Below, in pieces: positions 9,149 to 16,490 of a stretch of 64,000 bases of DNA; within the stretch, counting starts at the first letter, position 1; each line of letters starts with the position of its first letter. The translations under genes were made by a program, and so were the position numbers. Under the pieces are notes generated by a model, which was given only the letters and a program-made list of their open reading frames with translations, had not been told where the DNA came from and made no database searches. Source of the stretch: Taibaiella sp. (GTDB lineage Bacteria > Bacteroidota > Bacteroidia > Chitinophagales > Chitinophagaceae); contig JAEUVV010000013.1 of the NCBI GenBank assembly GCA_016786705.1, forward strand, positions 310,001 to 374,000, given 5' to 3'.

Positions 9149-9156
9149 CAAAGATA
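9149..9156 (-). promoter_or_regulatory. Promoter -7 element upstream of wza
   Basis: The minus-strand sequence TATCTTTG matches TAnnTTTG and precedes the wza ATG by 37 bp, in the 101-bp gap after the WbpB-like gene. It would start a wza-wzc transcript. Confidence 0.55.
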
Positions 9157-9212
9157 GTTTTTTAATTATACTTTATAAAATATCAATCCTGTTTTACAGG
9201 CTGATAACAGAC

Positions 9213-10235
9213 CTATAAGGTCTGTGTTTTGCTTCCATACATAGCCTCGATCATCTTTACTACAGCAATTCCATCTTCTGCTGTAGTTGTCATCTCTGCC
9301 CCTCTTTTAATGACATCAATCACATTTTTGATCACAAAATGATGATTGGCTGCCGATCCTTTATAAATGCCGTAATCATTCCCCGGGTTCGTAGCACTTA
9401 GCTTTGGCATCGTATAGTCCTTGATCTCACAACACTCCACCTTATCCATATATTGCCCGCCTACTTTAACACTCCCATTAGCCCCTATAATCGTTAAGGA
9501 ACTTTCCAGGTTTTTATTCCAAACAGAGGTAGAAAAACAAAAACTACCTGCTCCGCCCTGTTCAAACTCAAAATGTACCATACCACTATCTTCAAAATCG
9601 GTTAGTTGTTGATGGTTAAAATCGTAGAACCGGCTATTTACATTTTTAATTCCTCCAAACAGCCAATATACAATATCTATAAAATGAGAGAACTGGGTAA
9701 ACAATGTGCCACCATCTAATTCTTTCGTGCCATGCCAGTTATCTGGGGTGTAATAGCGTACATCCCTGTTCCAGTAACAAGAGAGCTCTACCATGTAAAT
9801 ATCGCCCAGTATTTTATTGCTGATGATCTCTTTTAGCCAGGCCGAAGGCGGCGAATACCGGTTTTGCATCACAACAAATACCCGGGTGTTCATCGTTTTC
9901 GATTGCACCAGCAGGTTTTCTGCGTCAGCTGCCTTTAAAGCCATAGGCTTCTCAATCACCACATCCTTGCCCAACCCGATAAAAAAGGAGGCAATTGAGG
10001 CATGTAAGCCATTCGGCACTGCAATATTGACTACATCGTAATTCAACCCTGAAGCAGCCAGATCCTCCATCCGGTGAAAAAAAGGTATTTCAAATGCTTC
10101 AAGCCCCAGGGCTGCTTTGTCCCTGATATCTACTAGGGCTACCAGCTCCGCTTCCGGGTTTTCCTGGATCATTTGCGCATGTCTCTTTCCTATATGCCCA
10201 CAGCCAACTACAACAAATCTTATTCTATTACTCAT
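9213..10235 (-). CDS. wbpB: Gfo/Idh/MocA-family dehydrogenase, WbpB/WlbA-like
   Basis: The 340-residue NAD(P)-dependent oxidoreductase has a Rossmann motif VVGCGHIGKRHAQ at residues 9-21 and the family lysine in VIEKPMALK near residue 96. In the Pseudomonas and Bordetella pathways WbpB/WlbA oxidises C3 of UDP-N-acetylglucosaminuronic acid, producing the 3-keto sugar that an aminotransferase (WbpE) then aminates. The gene abuts the WbpD-like acetyltransferase with no spacer, which supports that pathway. No WbpE-type transaminase is complete in this window. Other Gfo/Idh/MocA enzymes act on inositol or glucose, but the neighbours argue against that. Confidence 0.8.
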   Translation of the reverse strand: MSNRIRFVVVGCGHIGKRHAQMIQENPEAELVALVDIRDKAALGLEAFEIPFFHRMEDLAASGLNYDVVNIAVPNGLHASIASFFIGLGKDVVIEKPMALKAADAENLLVQSKTMNTRVFVVMQNRYSPPSAWLKEIISNKILGDIYMVELSCYWNRDVRYYTPDNWHGTKELDGGTLFTQFSHFIDIVYWLFGGIKNVNSRFYDFNHQQLTDFEDSGMVHFEFEQGGAGSFCFSTSVWNKNLESSLTIIGANGSVKVGGQYMDKVECCEIKDYTMPKLSATNPGNDYGIYKGSAANHHFVIKNVIDVIKRGAEMTTTAEDGIAVVKMIEAMYGSKTQTL

Positions 10236-10814
10236 TTAAACCTTAACAACAATTTTATCTTTTATAGTATAGCCGGTCCCGGTTTCAGGGCAAGTGGCTT
10301 TACCTGAAGCATCAAAGTCGAGGCGATGCCCGGCCTCACTGACCCAGCCAATCTGCCGGGCCGGATTACCCACAACAAGCGCAAAATCCGGCACTTCTTT
10401 TGTAACCACAGTCCCTGCACCTATTAATGCGAAAGCCCCTATCATGTTTCCGCAAATAATGGTTGCATTAGCTCCTATACTCGCTCCTCTTTTGATCAGG
10501 GTTTTTCTGAACTGGTCTTTACGCTCAATAGCGCTGCGGGGATTGATCACATTGGTAAAAACAGCTGAAGGCCCTATAAATACATAATCTTCACAATGTA
10601 CCCCTTCATATAAGGAGACATTATTCTGCACTTTTACGCCAATACCTAATACGACATGATTGGCCACAAAGCAGTTCTGACCAATGATACAACCTGCACC
10701 TATTACACAATGAGGCATTAAATGCGAAAAGTGCCAAACTTTGACACCCTCGCCTAATATAGCTCCCTGATCCACTACCGCAGTTTCGTGAATAAATAAG
10801 GATTCCTGATCCAT
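10236..10814 (-). CDS. wbpD: WbpD-like sugar N-acetyltransferase (left-handed beta-helix)
   Basis: The 192-residue protein is built from hexapeptide repeats of the type [LIV]-G-x4, for example IGAGCIIGQNCFVANHVV and IGANATIICGN, which form a left-handed beta-helix trimer. WbpD uses acetyl-CoA to acetylate the 3-amino group of UDP-2-acetamido-3-amino-2,3-dideoxyglucuronate, and its usual length is close to that seen here. NPRSAIERKDQFRKTLIKRGASIGANATI resembles that family (positions about 92-120). The stop directly precedes the WbpB-like ATG. The 6-bp gap to rmlA suggests one transcript from rmlB onward. Confidence 0.82.
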   Translation of the reverse strand: MDQESLFIHETAVVDQGAILGEGVKVWHFSHLMPHCVIGAGCIIGQNCFVANHVVLGIGVKVQNNVSLYEGVHCEDYVFIGPSAVFTNVINPRSAIERKDQFRKTLIKRGASIGANATIICGNMIGAFALIGAGTVVTKEVPDFALVVGNPARQIGWVSEAGHRLDFDASGKATCPETGTGYTIKDKIVVKV

Positions 10815-10820
10815 TCGCTT

Positions 10821-11681
10821 TTATTTCGCCAGGTTTTCTAAATATCTACCATACCCGCTTTTTTTCAGCGGTTCTGCTAATCGCAGTAATTGCTCTCGCT
10901 CAATAAATTTCATCCGGTAGGCAACCTCCTCCGGGCACCCCACCTTTAAGCCCTGTCTGCTTTCCAGGATCTGGACAAACTGGCTGGCTTCCATCATAGA
11001 GTCAAAGGTACCTGTGTCCAACCAGGCAGTCCCCCGGCTTAATACACTAACTTTTAGATTACCCTGCTCCAGATATACTTTATTAATATCTGTAATCTCG
11101 TACTCACCCCGGGCTGAGGGCGCTAATTCTTTAGCTATTTTTACAACACTGTTATCATAAAAATATAATCCCGGAACTGCAAAGTTTGACTTGGGGCTCA
11201 AAGGTTTCTCTTCAATAGAAAGAGCATTAAACTGCTCGTCAAACTCTACCACACCGTATCTTTCGGGATCATGAACCTGGTAAGCGTACACTACACCGCC
11301 TTCTACATTGGTATTAGACTGCAATAAAGTGCCCATACCCGCTCCATAGAATATATTATCGCCTAATACCAAAGCTACTTTCTCATCACCAATGAACGAC
11401 TCGCCTAATACAAAAGCCTGAGCCAGGCCATTAGGTACTTCCTGGATCACGTATTCAAACCTGCAGCCCCACTGGCTGCCATCTCCCAGGAGACGCTGAA
11501 AACCTGCCTGGTCTTCAGGAGTGGTAATGATCAGTATCTCTTTTATCCCGGCCATCATCAATACGGATAGCGGATAATAGATCATCGGCTTATCATAGAT
11601 GGGCATCAGCTGTTTACTAATACCTTTTGTAATGGGATACAGACGTGTGCCCGAACCTCCCGCTAATACGATACCTTTCAT
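10821..11681 (-). CDS. rmlA: Glucose-1-phosphate thymidylyltransferase RmlA
   Basis: RmlA joins glucose-1-phosphate and dTTP to give dTDP-glucose, the entry to dTDP-deoxy sugars. The nucleotide-binding signature GGSGTRLYPITKGISKQLMP is at residues 8-27 and GDNIFYG near residue 108. EYEITDINKVYL and the Trp-Leu-Asp-Thr-Gly motif (AWLDTGTFDSM) near 220 match the family, and 286 residues is the normal size. It follows rmlC by 6 bp. The product feeds RmlB. Confidence 0.96.
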   Translation of the reverse strand: MKGIVLAGGSGTRLYPITKGISKQLMPIYDKPMIYYPLSVLMMAGIKEILIITTPEDQAGFQRLLGDGSQWGCRFEYVIQEVPNGLAQAFVLGESFIGDEKVALVLGDNIFYGAGMGTLLQSNTNVEGGVVYAYQVHDPERYGVVEFDEQFNALSIEEKPLSPKSNFAVPGLYFYDNSVVKIAKELAPSARGEYEITDINKVYLEQGNLKVSVLSRGTAWLDTGTFDSMMEASQFVQILESRQGLKVGCPEEVAYRMKFIEREQLLRLAEPLKKSGYGRYLENLAK

Positions 11682-11687
11682 ATTCGC

Positions 11688-12227
11688 TTACTTCGTTTTT
11701 AAAAATGGTAATTCTAAATCTTTTTCTGAAAGTTGCATAGCTTCAGCTGGAACGCCCCAGTCTATATCTAAGGCAGTATCATCAAACCGGATACCTGCCT
11801 CAGCAGCTTTATCGTAATAATTATCACACTTATAAGCAAAAACTGCAGTTTCGCTTAAGACAGAGAAGCCATGAGCAAAACCCCGGGGAATATATAATTG
11901 AAGATTATTTTCGGCACTCAAACGTATACTGAACCATTCACCGTAAGTATCTGAATCCGGTCTTAAATCAACCGCGACATCCAACACTTCACCAGCCAGC
12001 ACGCGCACCAGCTTAGCCTGTGCACTATCCCCTACCTGCATATGTAAACCGCGTACGGTACCATAAGTAGAAAAAGATTGATTGTCCTGTACAAAATCAC
12101 CATTGGCTTTTGTCAAAGCTTCGAATTTCGACTTATTGAAACTTTCAAAAAAGTGACCTCTGGAATCTTTAAAAACAGCAGGTGTTATAATAAAACAACC
12201 TTTAAGCTTTGTCTCCTCTACCTGCAT
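11688..12227 (-). CDS. rmlC: dTDP-4-dehydrorhamnose 3,5-epimerase RmlC
   Basis: The 179-residue cupin has the diagnostic RGLHMQ and QAKLVRVLAGEVLDVAVDLR segments (residues about 59-90) and YIPRGFAHGF near 112, with His62 as the likely catalytic base. RmlC epimerises dTDP-4-keto-6-deoxyglucose at C3 and C5 towards dTDP-L-rhamnose. No RmlD reductase is present in the window, so either it lies elsewhere or the rhamnose branch is completed by a distant gene. The start overlaps the rmlB stop by one base. A 3,4-ketoisomerase (FdtA/QdtA) is less likely because those lack this catalytic arrangement. Confidence 0.93.
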   Translation of the reverse strand: MQVEETKLKGCFIITPAVFKDSRGHFFESFNKSKFEALTKANGDFVQDNQSFSTYGTVRGLHMQVGDSAQAKLVRVLAGEVLDVAVDLRPDSDTYGEWFSIRLSAENNLQLYIPRGFAHGFSVLSETAVFAYKCDNYYDKAAEAGIRFDDTALDIDWGVPAEAMQLSEKDLELPFLKTK

Positions 12228-13282
12228 TATGCTTTATATTGATTTTCGTAATATTGCTGATAAGCGCCGCTGGTTACATTATTTAGCCACTCTTCATTAG
12301 CGAGGTACCAATCTACCGTCCGCTCCAGCCCTTCGGCAAATTGTAAGCTGGGTTCCCAGCCTAACTCTTCTTTTAACTTTGTGGCATCTATGGCATAACG
12401 TAGATCATGGCCAGCCCTGTCGGTAACATAGGTAATCAGCTTAGCGGACTCGCCTTCTTCCCTGCCCAATTTCTTGTCCATAACGGAACATAGCAAATGG
12501 ATCAGGTCAATATTCTTCCATTCATTATGACCGCCTATATTATAGGTAGTGCCGGTAGCTGCCTTATGAAAAATCACGTCTATCGCGCGGGCATGGTCTT
12601 CAACGAATAGCCAGTCCCGTACATTTTCACCTTTCCCGTAGATAGGAATAGGTTTATTGTTCTTAATATTATTGATCGAAAGCGGAATCAGTTTTTCCGG
12701 GAAGTGATGTGAACCGTAATTGTTGGAACAGTTAGAAATGACACAATCCATTCCATAAGTATCATGATAAGCCCTTACAAAATGATCGGAGCTCGCCTTA
12801 GAAGCGGAATAGGGACTATGCGGATCATAAGCGGTAGTTTCTTCAAACATGCCTACTTCACCTAAAGTACCATACACCTCGTCGGTAGAAACATGGTAAA
12901 AACGATGTTGATCGTAAGCGCCTTTCCAGGCATTTTTGGCCACATTCAGCAGGGTTACGGTGCCAACTACATTGGTCATTACAAAATCAAGCGGATCTGT
13001 AATACTGCGATCTACATGGCTTTCCGCGGCTAAATGGATCACGGCATCCGGCTTGTATTGCTCAAACAATTGCTCGACGAATGAAGTATCGCAAATATCA
13101 CCTTTCTCAAATTTATAGTTGGGCGCGGCCTCTATATCTTTCAAGTTGGCCAGGTTCCCTGCATAAGTGAGTTTGTCTAAATTAACAATCGTATATTCAG
13201 GGTATTGCGTCACAAATCTCCTGACAACATGAGAGCCTATAAACCCGGCTCCTCCTGTTATTATAATGGTTTTAGCGGACAT
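12227..13282 (-). CDS. rmlB: dTDP-glucose 4,6-dehydratase RmlB
   Basis: RmlB converts dTDP-glucose to dTDP-4-keto-6-deoxyglucose using bound NAD. The protein (351 residues) shows TGGAGFIGSHVVRRF at 10-24, HLAAESHVDRSI near 82-93, the STDEVYG motif near 132-138 and the YSASKASSDHF catalytic Tyr/Lys pair near 158-168. It is a short-chain dehydrogenase fold of normal length. It is the first sugar gene after the TolQ-like gene, with a 12-bp gap, so both probably share a transcript. Its product is the common precursor for the RmlC branch and for the WecE-like transaminase at the left edge. Confidence 0.96.
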   Translation of the reverse strand: MSAKTIIITGGAGFIGSHVVRRFVTQYPEYTIVNLDKLTYAGNLANLKDIEAAPNYKFEKGDICDTSFVEQLFEQYKPDAVIHLAAESHVDRSITDPLDFVMTNVVGTVTLLNVAKNAWKGAYDQHRFYHVSTDEVYGTLGEVGMFEETTAYDPHSPYSASKASSDHFVRAYHDTYGMDCVISNCSNNYGSHHFPEKLIPLSINNIKNNKPIPIYGKGENVRDWLFVEDHARAIDVIFHKAATGTTYNIGGHNEWKNIDLIHLLCSVMDKKLGREEGESAKLITYVTDRAGHDLRYAIDATKLKEELGWEPSLQFAEGLERTVDWYLANEEWLNNVTSGAYQQYYENQYKA

Positions 13283-13294
13283 TTTTTATTGGTA

Positions 13295-14008
13295 TTATGA
13301 ATGAGCCGGAGTATGCAGGATATCCACCAGTTCGGTGGCTGCTGTTTCTATTTGATTTACTCCTTTATTGATTTTAGCATTCAGGTAATTATAAGCTACA
13401 TAAGCTACCAGCCCAATGATAAGGCCTGTAGCAGAAGTAACCATTTTAGTATAAATACCACCGGCAACACTATTAATAGAGAAGGCCGGATCATGCTGGA
13501 TATTGTAGAACATAACGATCATACCCACGATCGTACCCAGGAACCCGAAAATAGGTGCAATACCTGCGATCACAGAAAGTACCCCCAGGTTTTTCTCCAT
13601 CGCGTACACCTCCAGTTTACCGGCATTTTCCATAGATTTCTCAATATGATCTATTGGTTTCCCGATCCTGCTTACCCCCTTAGCTATTACTCTCGGGGTA
13701 GCCGCATCATAATTTTTACATAATTGCTGTGCACCGGATATATTACCTTCAACGATTTTTTCCCGTACCCTGGACATAAAATCCTGGGGAATGTTCAACA
13801 TCTTCCTGATGGTAATAAAACGCTCAAAAAACACGAAGACAGCGATAAGGCTACAAATAAGTAAGGGGATCATCAATACCCCGCCTTCTTTCAACAAATA
13901 CCACAAAGAAAGGGTCTCTTGTTTCGGGGCGGCGGCTGGCGGGGCTGCAGCAACTATATGCTGGGCTGTATCTACGGCAGCCTGAAGTAGTACCGGGCTA
14001 AAATTCAT
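13295..14008 (-). CDS. MotA/TolQ/ExbB-type proton channel subunit
   Basis: The 237-residue membrane protein belongs to the TolQ/ExbB proton-channel family. A hydrophobic helix near residues 34-56 (GGVLMIPLLICSLIAVFVFF) is followed by a cytoplasmic domain and two further helices near 143-165 and 188-212, with the typical GFLGTIVGMIVMF loop. Such proteins form pentamers that couple proton flow to ExbD/TolR and TonB/TolA. No ExbD/TolR gene follows; instead rmlB begins 12 bp downstream. An excellent promoter precedes it (14036-14066), so it appears to lead the polysaccharide transcription unit. A 40-residue Ala/Pro-rich N-terminus is unusual for the family. Confidence 0.85.
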   Translation of the reverse strand: MNFSPVLLQAAVDTAQHIVAAAPPAAAPKQETLSLWYLLKEGGVLMIPLLICSLIAVFVFFERFITIRKMLNIPQDFMSRVREKIVEGNISGAQQLCKNYDAATPRVIAKGVSRIGKPIDHIEKSMENAGKLEVYAMEKNLGVLSVIAGIAPIFGFLGTIVGMIVMFYNIQHDPAFSINSVAGGIYTKMVTSATGLIIGLVAYVAYNYLNAKINKGVNQIETAATELVDILHTPAHS

Positions 14009-14035
14009 TATATCTCTAAATTATGTTGAATAGAA

Positions 14036-14066
14036 CAAAAGTAAAAAAAATGGGTAAAAGTTTCAA
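14036..14066 (-). promoter_or_regulatory. Promoter of the tolQ-rml unit, nested in the FKBP terminator
   Basis: On the minus strand TTG at 14066-14064 is followed after exactly 20 bp by TACTTTTG at 14043-14036, a full match to the Bacteroidota consensus. The -33 box falls in the loop of the terminator hairpin at 14049-14077 and the -7 box follows its T-run. The ATG of the TolQ-like gene is 27 bp downstream. Confidence 0.7.
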
Positions 14067-14077
14067 ATTTACCCATT
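14049..14077 (-). terminator. Intrinsic terminator of the FKBP isomerase gene
   Basis: AATGGGTAAA and TTTACCCATT form a 10-bp stem around a 9-base loop, followed on the minus strand by eight T residues (counting two from the stem). It lies 26 bp after the FKBP stop codon. Confidence 0.75.
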
Positions 14078-14103
14078 TCCTACCCGTATTTTACAATGAT
14101 AAA

Positions 14104-14532
14104 TTAGCCGATTTCAACTAATTCAATATCAAATACTAAATCTTTACCTGCCAATACATGATTAGCATCTAAAATTACAGACTCTTCTTTAACTTCAGCA
14201 ATAATCACAGGAAACACATTACCCTGGTTATCGCTAAGGTGCATTTGCATGCCTACTTCTGGTTCTGAACCCTCAGGAAAGTCAGATTTAGGAAATTCCA
14301 GCATATTCTCCGGATTTGCAGGACCGTAAGCCTCTTCAACCGGAATATCTACCGTTTTTTTATCTCCTACTGTCATACCGATCAAAGCGTCATCAAATCC
14401 TTTGATCACCTGACCCTGACCTACCACAAACTGTAAAGGCTCACGACCTTCTGAACTATCAAATGTTGTACCATCTGTCAATTTACCGTGATAATGCACT
14501 TTTACAGTATCACCTGCTTTTACTTGCGCCAT
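14104..14532 (-). CDS. FKBP-type peptidyl-prolyl cis-trans isomerase, SlyD-like
   Basis: The 142-residue protein speeds proline isomerisation and probably acts as a cytoplasmic folding helper, as no signal peptide is seen. VKVHYHGKLTDGTTFDSS at residues 10-27, the GQGQVIKGFDDALIGM segment near 38-53 and DIPVEEAYG near 62-70 are FKBP features. The insert between about 70 and 120 corresponds to the chaperone flap of SlyD. The His/Cys-rich metal-binding tail of E. coli SlyD is absent; the protein ends at ELVEIG. It is monocistronic, with a terminator downstream. Confidence 0.92.
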   Translation of the reverse strand: MAQVKAGDTVKVHYHGKLTDGTTFDSSEGREPLQFVVGQGQVIKGFDDALIGMTVGDKKTVDIPVEEAYGPANPENMLEFPKSDFPEGSEPEVGMQMHLSDNQGNVFPVIIAEVKEESVILDANHVLAGKDLVFDIELVEIG

Positions 14533-14664
14533 AAATGCTTAATATAATGTTTAAAACTGCCTGCAAGATATCTTTTAATTGCTTTACGGCAAACTTTTAT
14601 TGAAATACTTAAGATATATATAAAATACTTAATTCATAATTGCTCAAAATAGCAAACCGGGACA

Positions 14665-15591
14665 TCAGACTATGATTTCATAACATTTATGAATTTGCTT
14701 ATTCCTGAAATCTTCCGGGATCGTCTCCGCGCTTATATCTTTAGCAGATTGCACTTTAAGCCTGGAAAAATCGGGTTGAAAATTCCTGAAATTGTTGGAA
14801 AAATAAATCTTTGCACCGGGATTACAATGTTTCAGTAATAAATGCAACATTGTAGGATGGTCTCTTTGCGTATCCCAGGTACCGCTCATTTTTTTACTGT
14901 TGCTGAAACTGGGCGGATCTACAATGACCAGGTCGTATTTTCCCCCGGCTTCGCCTTTAAGAAAATGCATCACATCCCCCTGTACAAAATTTGCCTCCTT
15001 AACCGCCAAACCGTTGAGCTCAAAATTATCTTTTGACCATTGAATATAGGTTTGAGAAAGATCAACTGTAGTTACTTCCAAAGCACCGGCAGCCTGCGCA
15101 TAAACCGAGAAAGACCCGGTATAGGCAAAAAGGTTCAGCACCCGTTTACCCTTCGCCTCTGTCAGGAAACGGGTACGCAAGGGACGATGGTCCAGGAAAA
15201 GCCCGGTGTCCAGGTAATCGCTCAGGTTTACCCTGAATTTGAGCCCGTTCTCCTGCACCACCATTTTATGCTGTTCCGCAGCTACTTTTTCATACTGCTC
15301 CTCTCTTCTGGCTAATACCCTTCGGTGCTTAACGAAAATCTTTTCTACGGGAATATTAAGTACTTCTGCAATCACGGCTCCTGCCTCATTCACATAGCCG
15401 TCCTGCTCTTCTATACTTTGATACCGGCTTAAATAGGCGGACACATGAATACAGTCCTCGTAAATATCCACGCAAAACGGGTATTCCGGGATATCATGGT
15501 CATATACCCTGTAGCAGGTGACCGCATTCCGTTGCGCCCACTTAACAAGATGTTTGAAATTTTTCTTCAAACGGTTGGCAAAAGCTTCCAT
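14665..15591 (-). CDS. Stand-alone RlmK-like class I rRNA methyltransferase
   Basis: The 308-residue SAM-dependent methyltransferase resembles the C-terminal half of E. coli RlmKL, which makes m7G2069 in 23S rRNA. The SAM-binding loop is LNLFAYTGSFSVYAQAAGA near 149-167. The catalytic-region motif VDPPSFSNSKKMSG near 226-239 and FSNNFRNF near 274 match RlmK, including the DPP-(S/T)-FSNSK signature. The N-terminal 130 residues would contain a PUA-like or EEHEE subdomain. It sits 14 bp downstream of comA and may be co-transcribed. The exact target base is an inference from family resemblance; RlmI-type m5C activity is less likely without a catalytic PCS/TC motif. Confidence 0.8.
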   Translation of the reverse strand: MEAFANRLKKNFKHLVKWAQRNAVTCYRVYDHDIPEYPFCVDIYEDCIHVSAYLSRYQSIEEQDGYVNEAGAVIAEVLNIPVEKIFVKHRRVLARREEQYEKVAAEQHKMVVQENGLKFRVNLSDYLDTGLFLDHRPLRTRFLTEAKGKRVLNLFAYTGSFSVYAQAAGALEVTTVDLSQTYIQWSKDNFELNGLAVKEANFVQGDVMHFLKGEAGGKYDLVIVDPPSFSNSKKMSGTWDTQRDHPTMLHLLLKHCNPGAKIYFSNNFRNFQPDFSRLKVQSAKDISAETIPEDFRNKQIHKCYEIIV

Positions 15592-15605
15592 TCCTCCCCG
15601 ATAAA

Positions 15606-16373
15606 TTATTTATCCAGGAACATGGTGAAAGAATCGCCTCTTAAACCGATACGCATCGCTTCTAAAGGAATAACTTCATTTGGTGCAATATTACCCAGGT
15701 TCACATTACAGCCTAAAAGATTCAGGAAATATACCTGCTGCGCTTTTTGAGGCGCTTCCCAAAGTATTTTCTCCGCCGGGATTTTAGTCAGGATCTCCTG
15801 CACCAGGCCTTCCCTTACTTCTCCTGACCCCCTGTAAATACCGATATTACCTGCTTCACGGGCCTCAGCGATCACCGTAGACGAACCAGCATCCAGTTCT
15901 GCCTGCATTTGCTCAATCCATTTATAAGGAGGCATTACATTAGAGGCATCTTTACTACCGACCTCTGATAATACGTTAAACCCTTCAGAGGCCAGGCGCG
16001 TAATATATTTACATTTTTCCTCATGCGGGATCGTTACAGAACCATCAGAAACTTCGACATGCCGCATCCCGTACTCTTTCAAAACATTGATATAATCATC
16101 CAATTGATTTCTTACCAGAAACGCTTCAAACAAAGTGCCGCCAAAATATACCGGCAGATCCGCTGCCGCGTAAACGGCCAGCTTCTCCTTCAAATTCGGC
16201 GTAACCGCCGCAGTACCAAATCCAAGCTTAATGATATCTACATGCGGTCTTGCGATCGACAAAAAATTGTTCACTTCAGGTATGCTCAATCCTTTATCCA
16301 TTACCATGGTGATACCATAATTACGCGGCACTACAGTGCGCTCCGGCATTTGCCCTAAATTGAAATTTATCAT
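15606..16373 (-). CDS. Phosphosulfolactate synthase (ComA family)
   Basis: The 255-residue protein matches the ComA TIM-barrel family, which adds sulfite to phosphoenolpyruvate to form (R)-phosphosulfolactate. Recognisable parts are ARPHVDIIKLGFGTAAVTP near 42-60, PVYFGGTLFEAFLVRNQL near 75-92, EVSDGSVTIPHEEK near 107-120 and LSEVGSKDAS near 135-144. No ComB, ComC or coenzyme M genes are nearby, so the downstream route is unknown; sulfolactate or a sulfonolipid precursor is conceivable. The gene is followed by the RlmK-like methyltransferase after 14 bp. Confidence 0.9.
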   Translation of the reverse strand: MINFNLGQMPERTVVPRNYGITMVMDKGLSIPEVNNFLSIARPHVDIIKLGFGTAAVTPNLKEKLAVYAAADLPVYFGGTLFEAFLVRNQLDDYINVLKEYGMRHVEVSDGSVTIPHEEKCKYITRLASEGFNVLSEVGSKDASNVMPPYKWIEQMQAELDAGSSTVIAEAREAGNIGIYRGSGEVREGLVQEILTKIPAEKILWEAPQKAQQVYFLNLLGCNVNLGNIAPNEVIPLEAMRIGLRGDSFTMFLDK

Positions 16374-16476
16374 ATTTCCTTATTAATTCGTCTGCAAAAG
16401 TACATTATCTCACCGAAAGCAATAGTACTTAATCAGGCTGCGGTCAAAAAGCTGAATGAACGATCTGTTTTTGCCC

Positions 16477-16484
16477 TACCTTTG
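16477..16484 (+). promoter_or_regulatory. Promoter -7 element almost touching the M16 gene start
   Basis: TACCTTTG matches TAnnTTTG exactly and ends six bases before the ATG at 16491. If used, transcription would begin at or within a few bases of the start codon. No TTG box is seen at the expected distance. Confidence 0.45.
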
Positions 16485-16490
16485 CCCCCT

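Noticed and set aside
13301..13723. 140-codon plus-strand frame opposite the TolQ-like gene
   Set aside because: It is a shadow of the minus-strand gene and shows no signal, domain or promoter.
15606..16373. Generic TIM-barrel aldolase
   Set aside because: The TPxYFGGTLFEAF and EVSDGS-type segments are specific to the ComA family.
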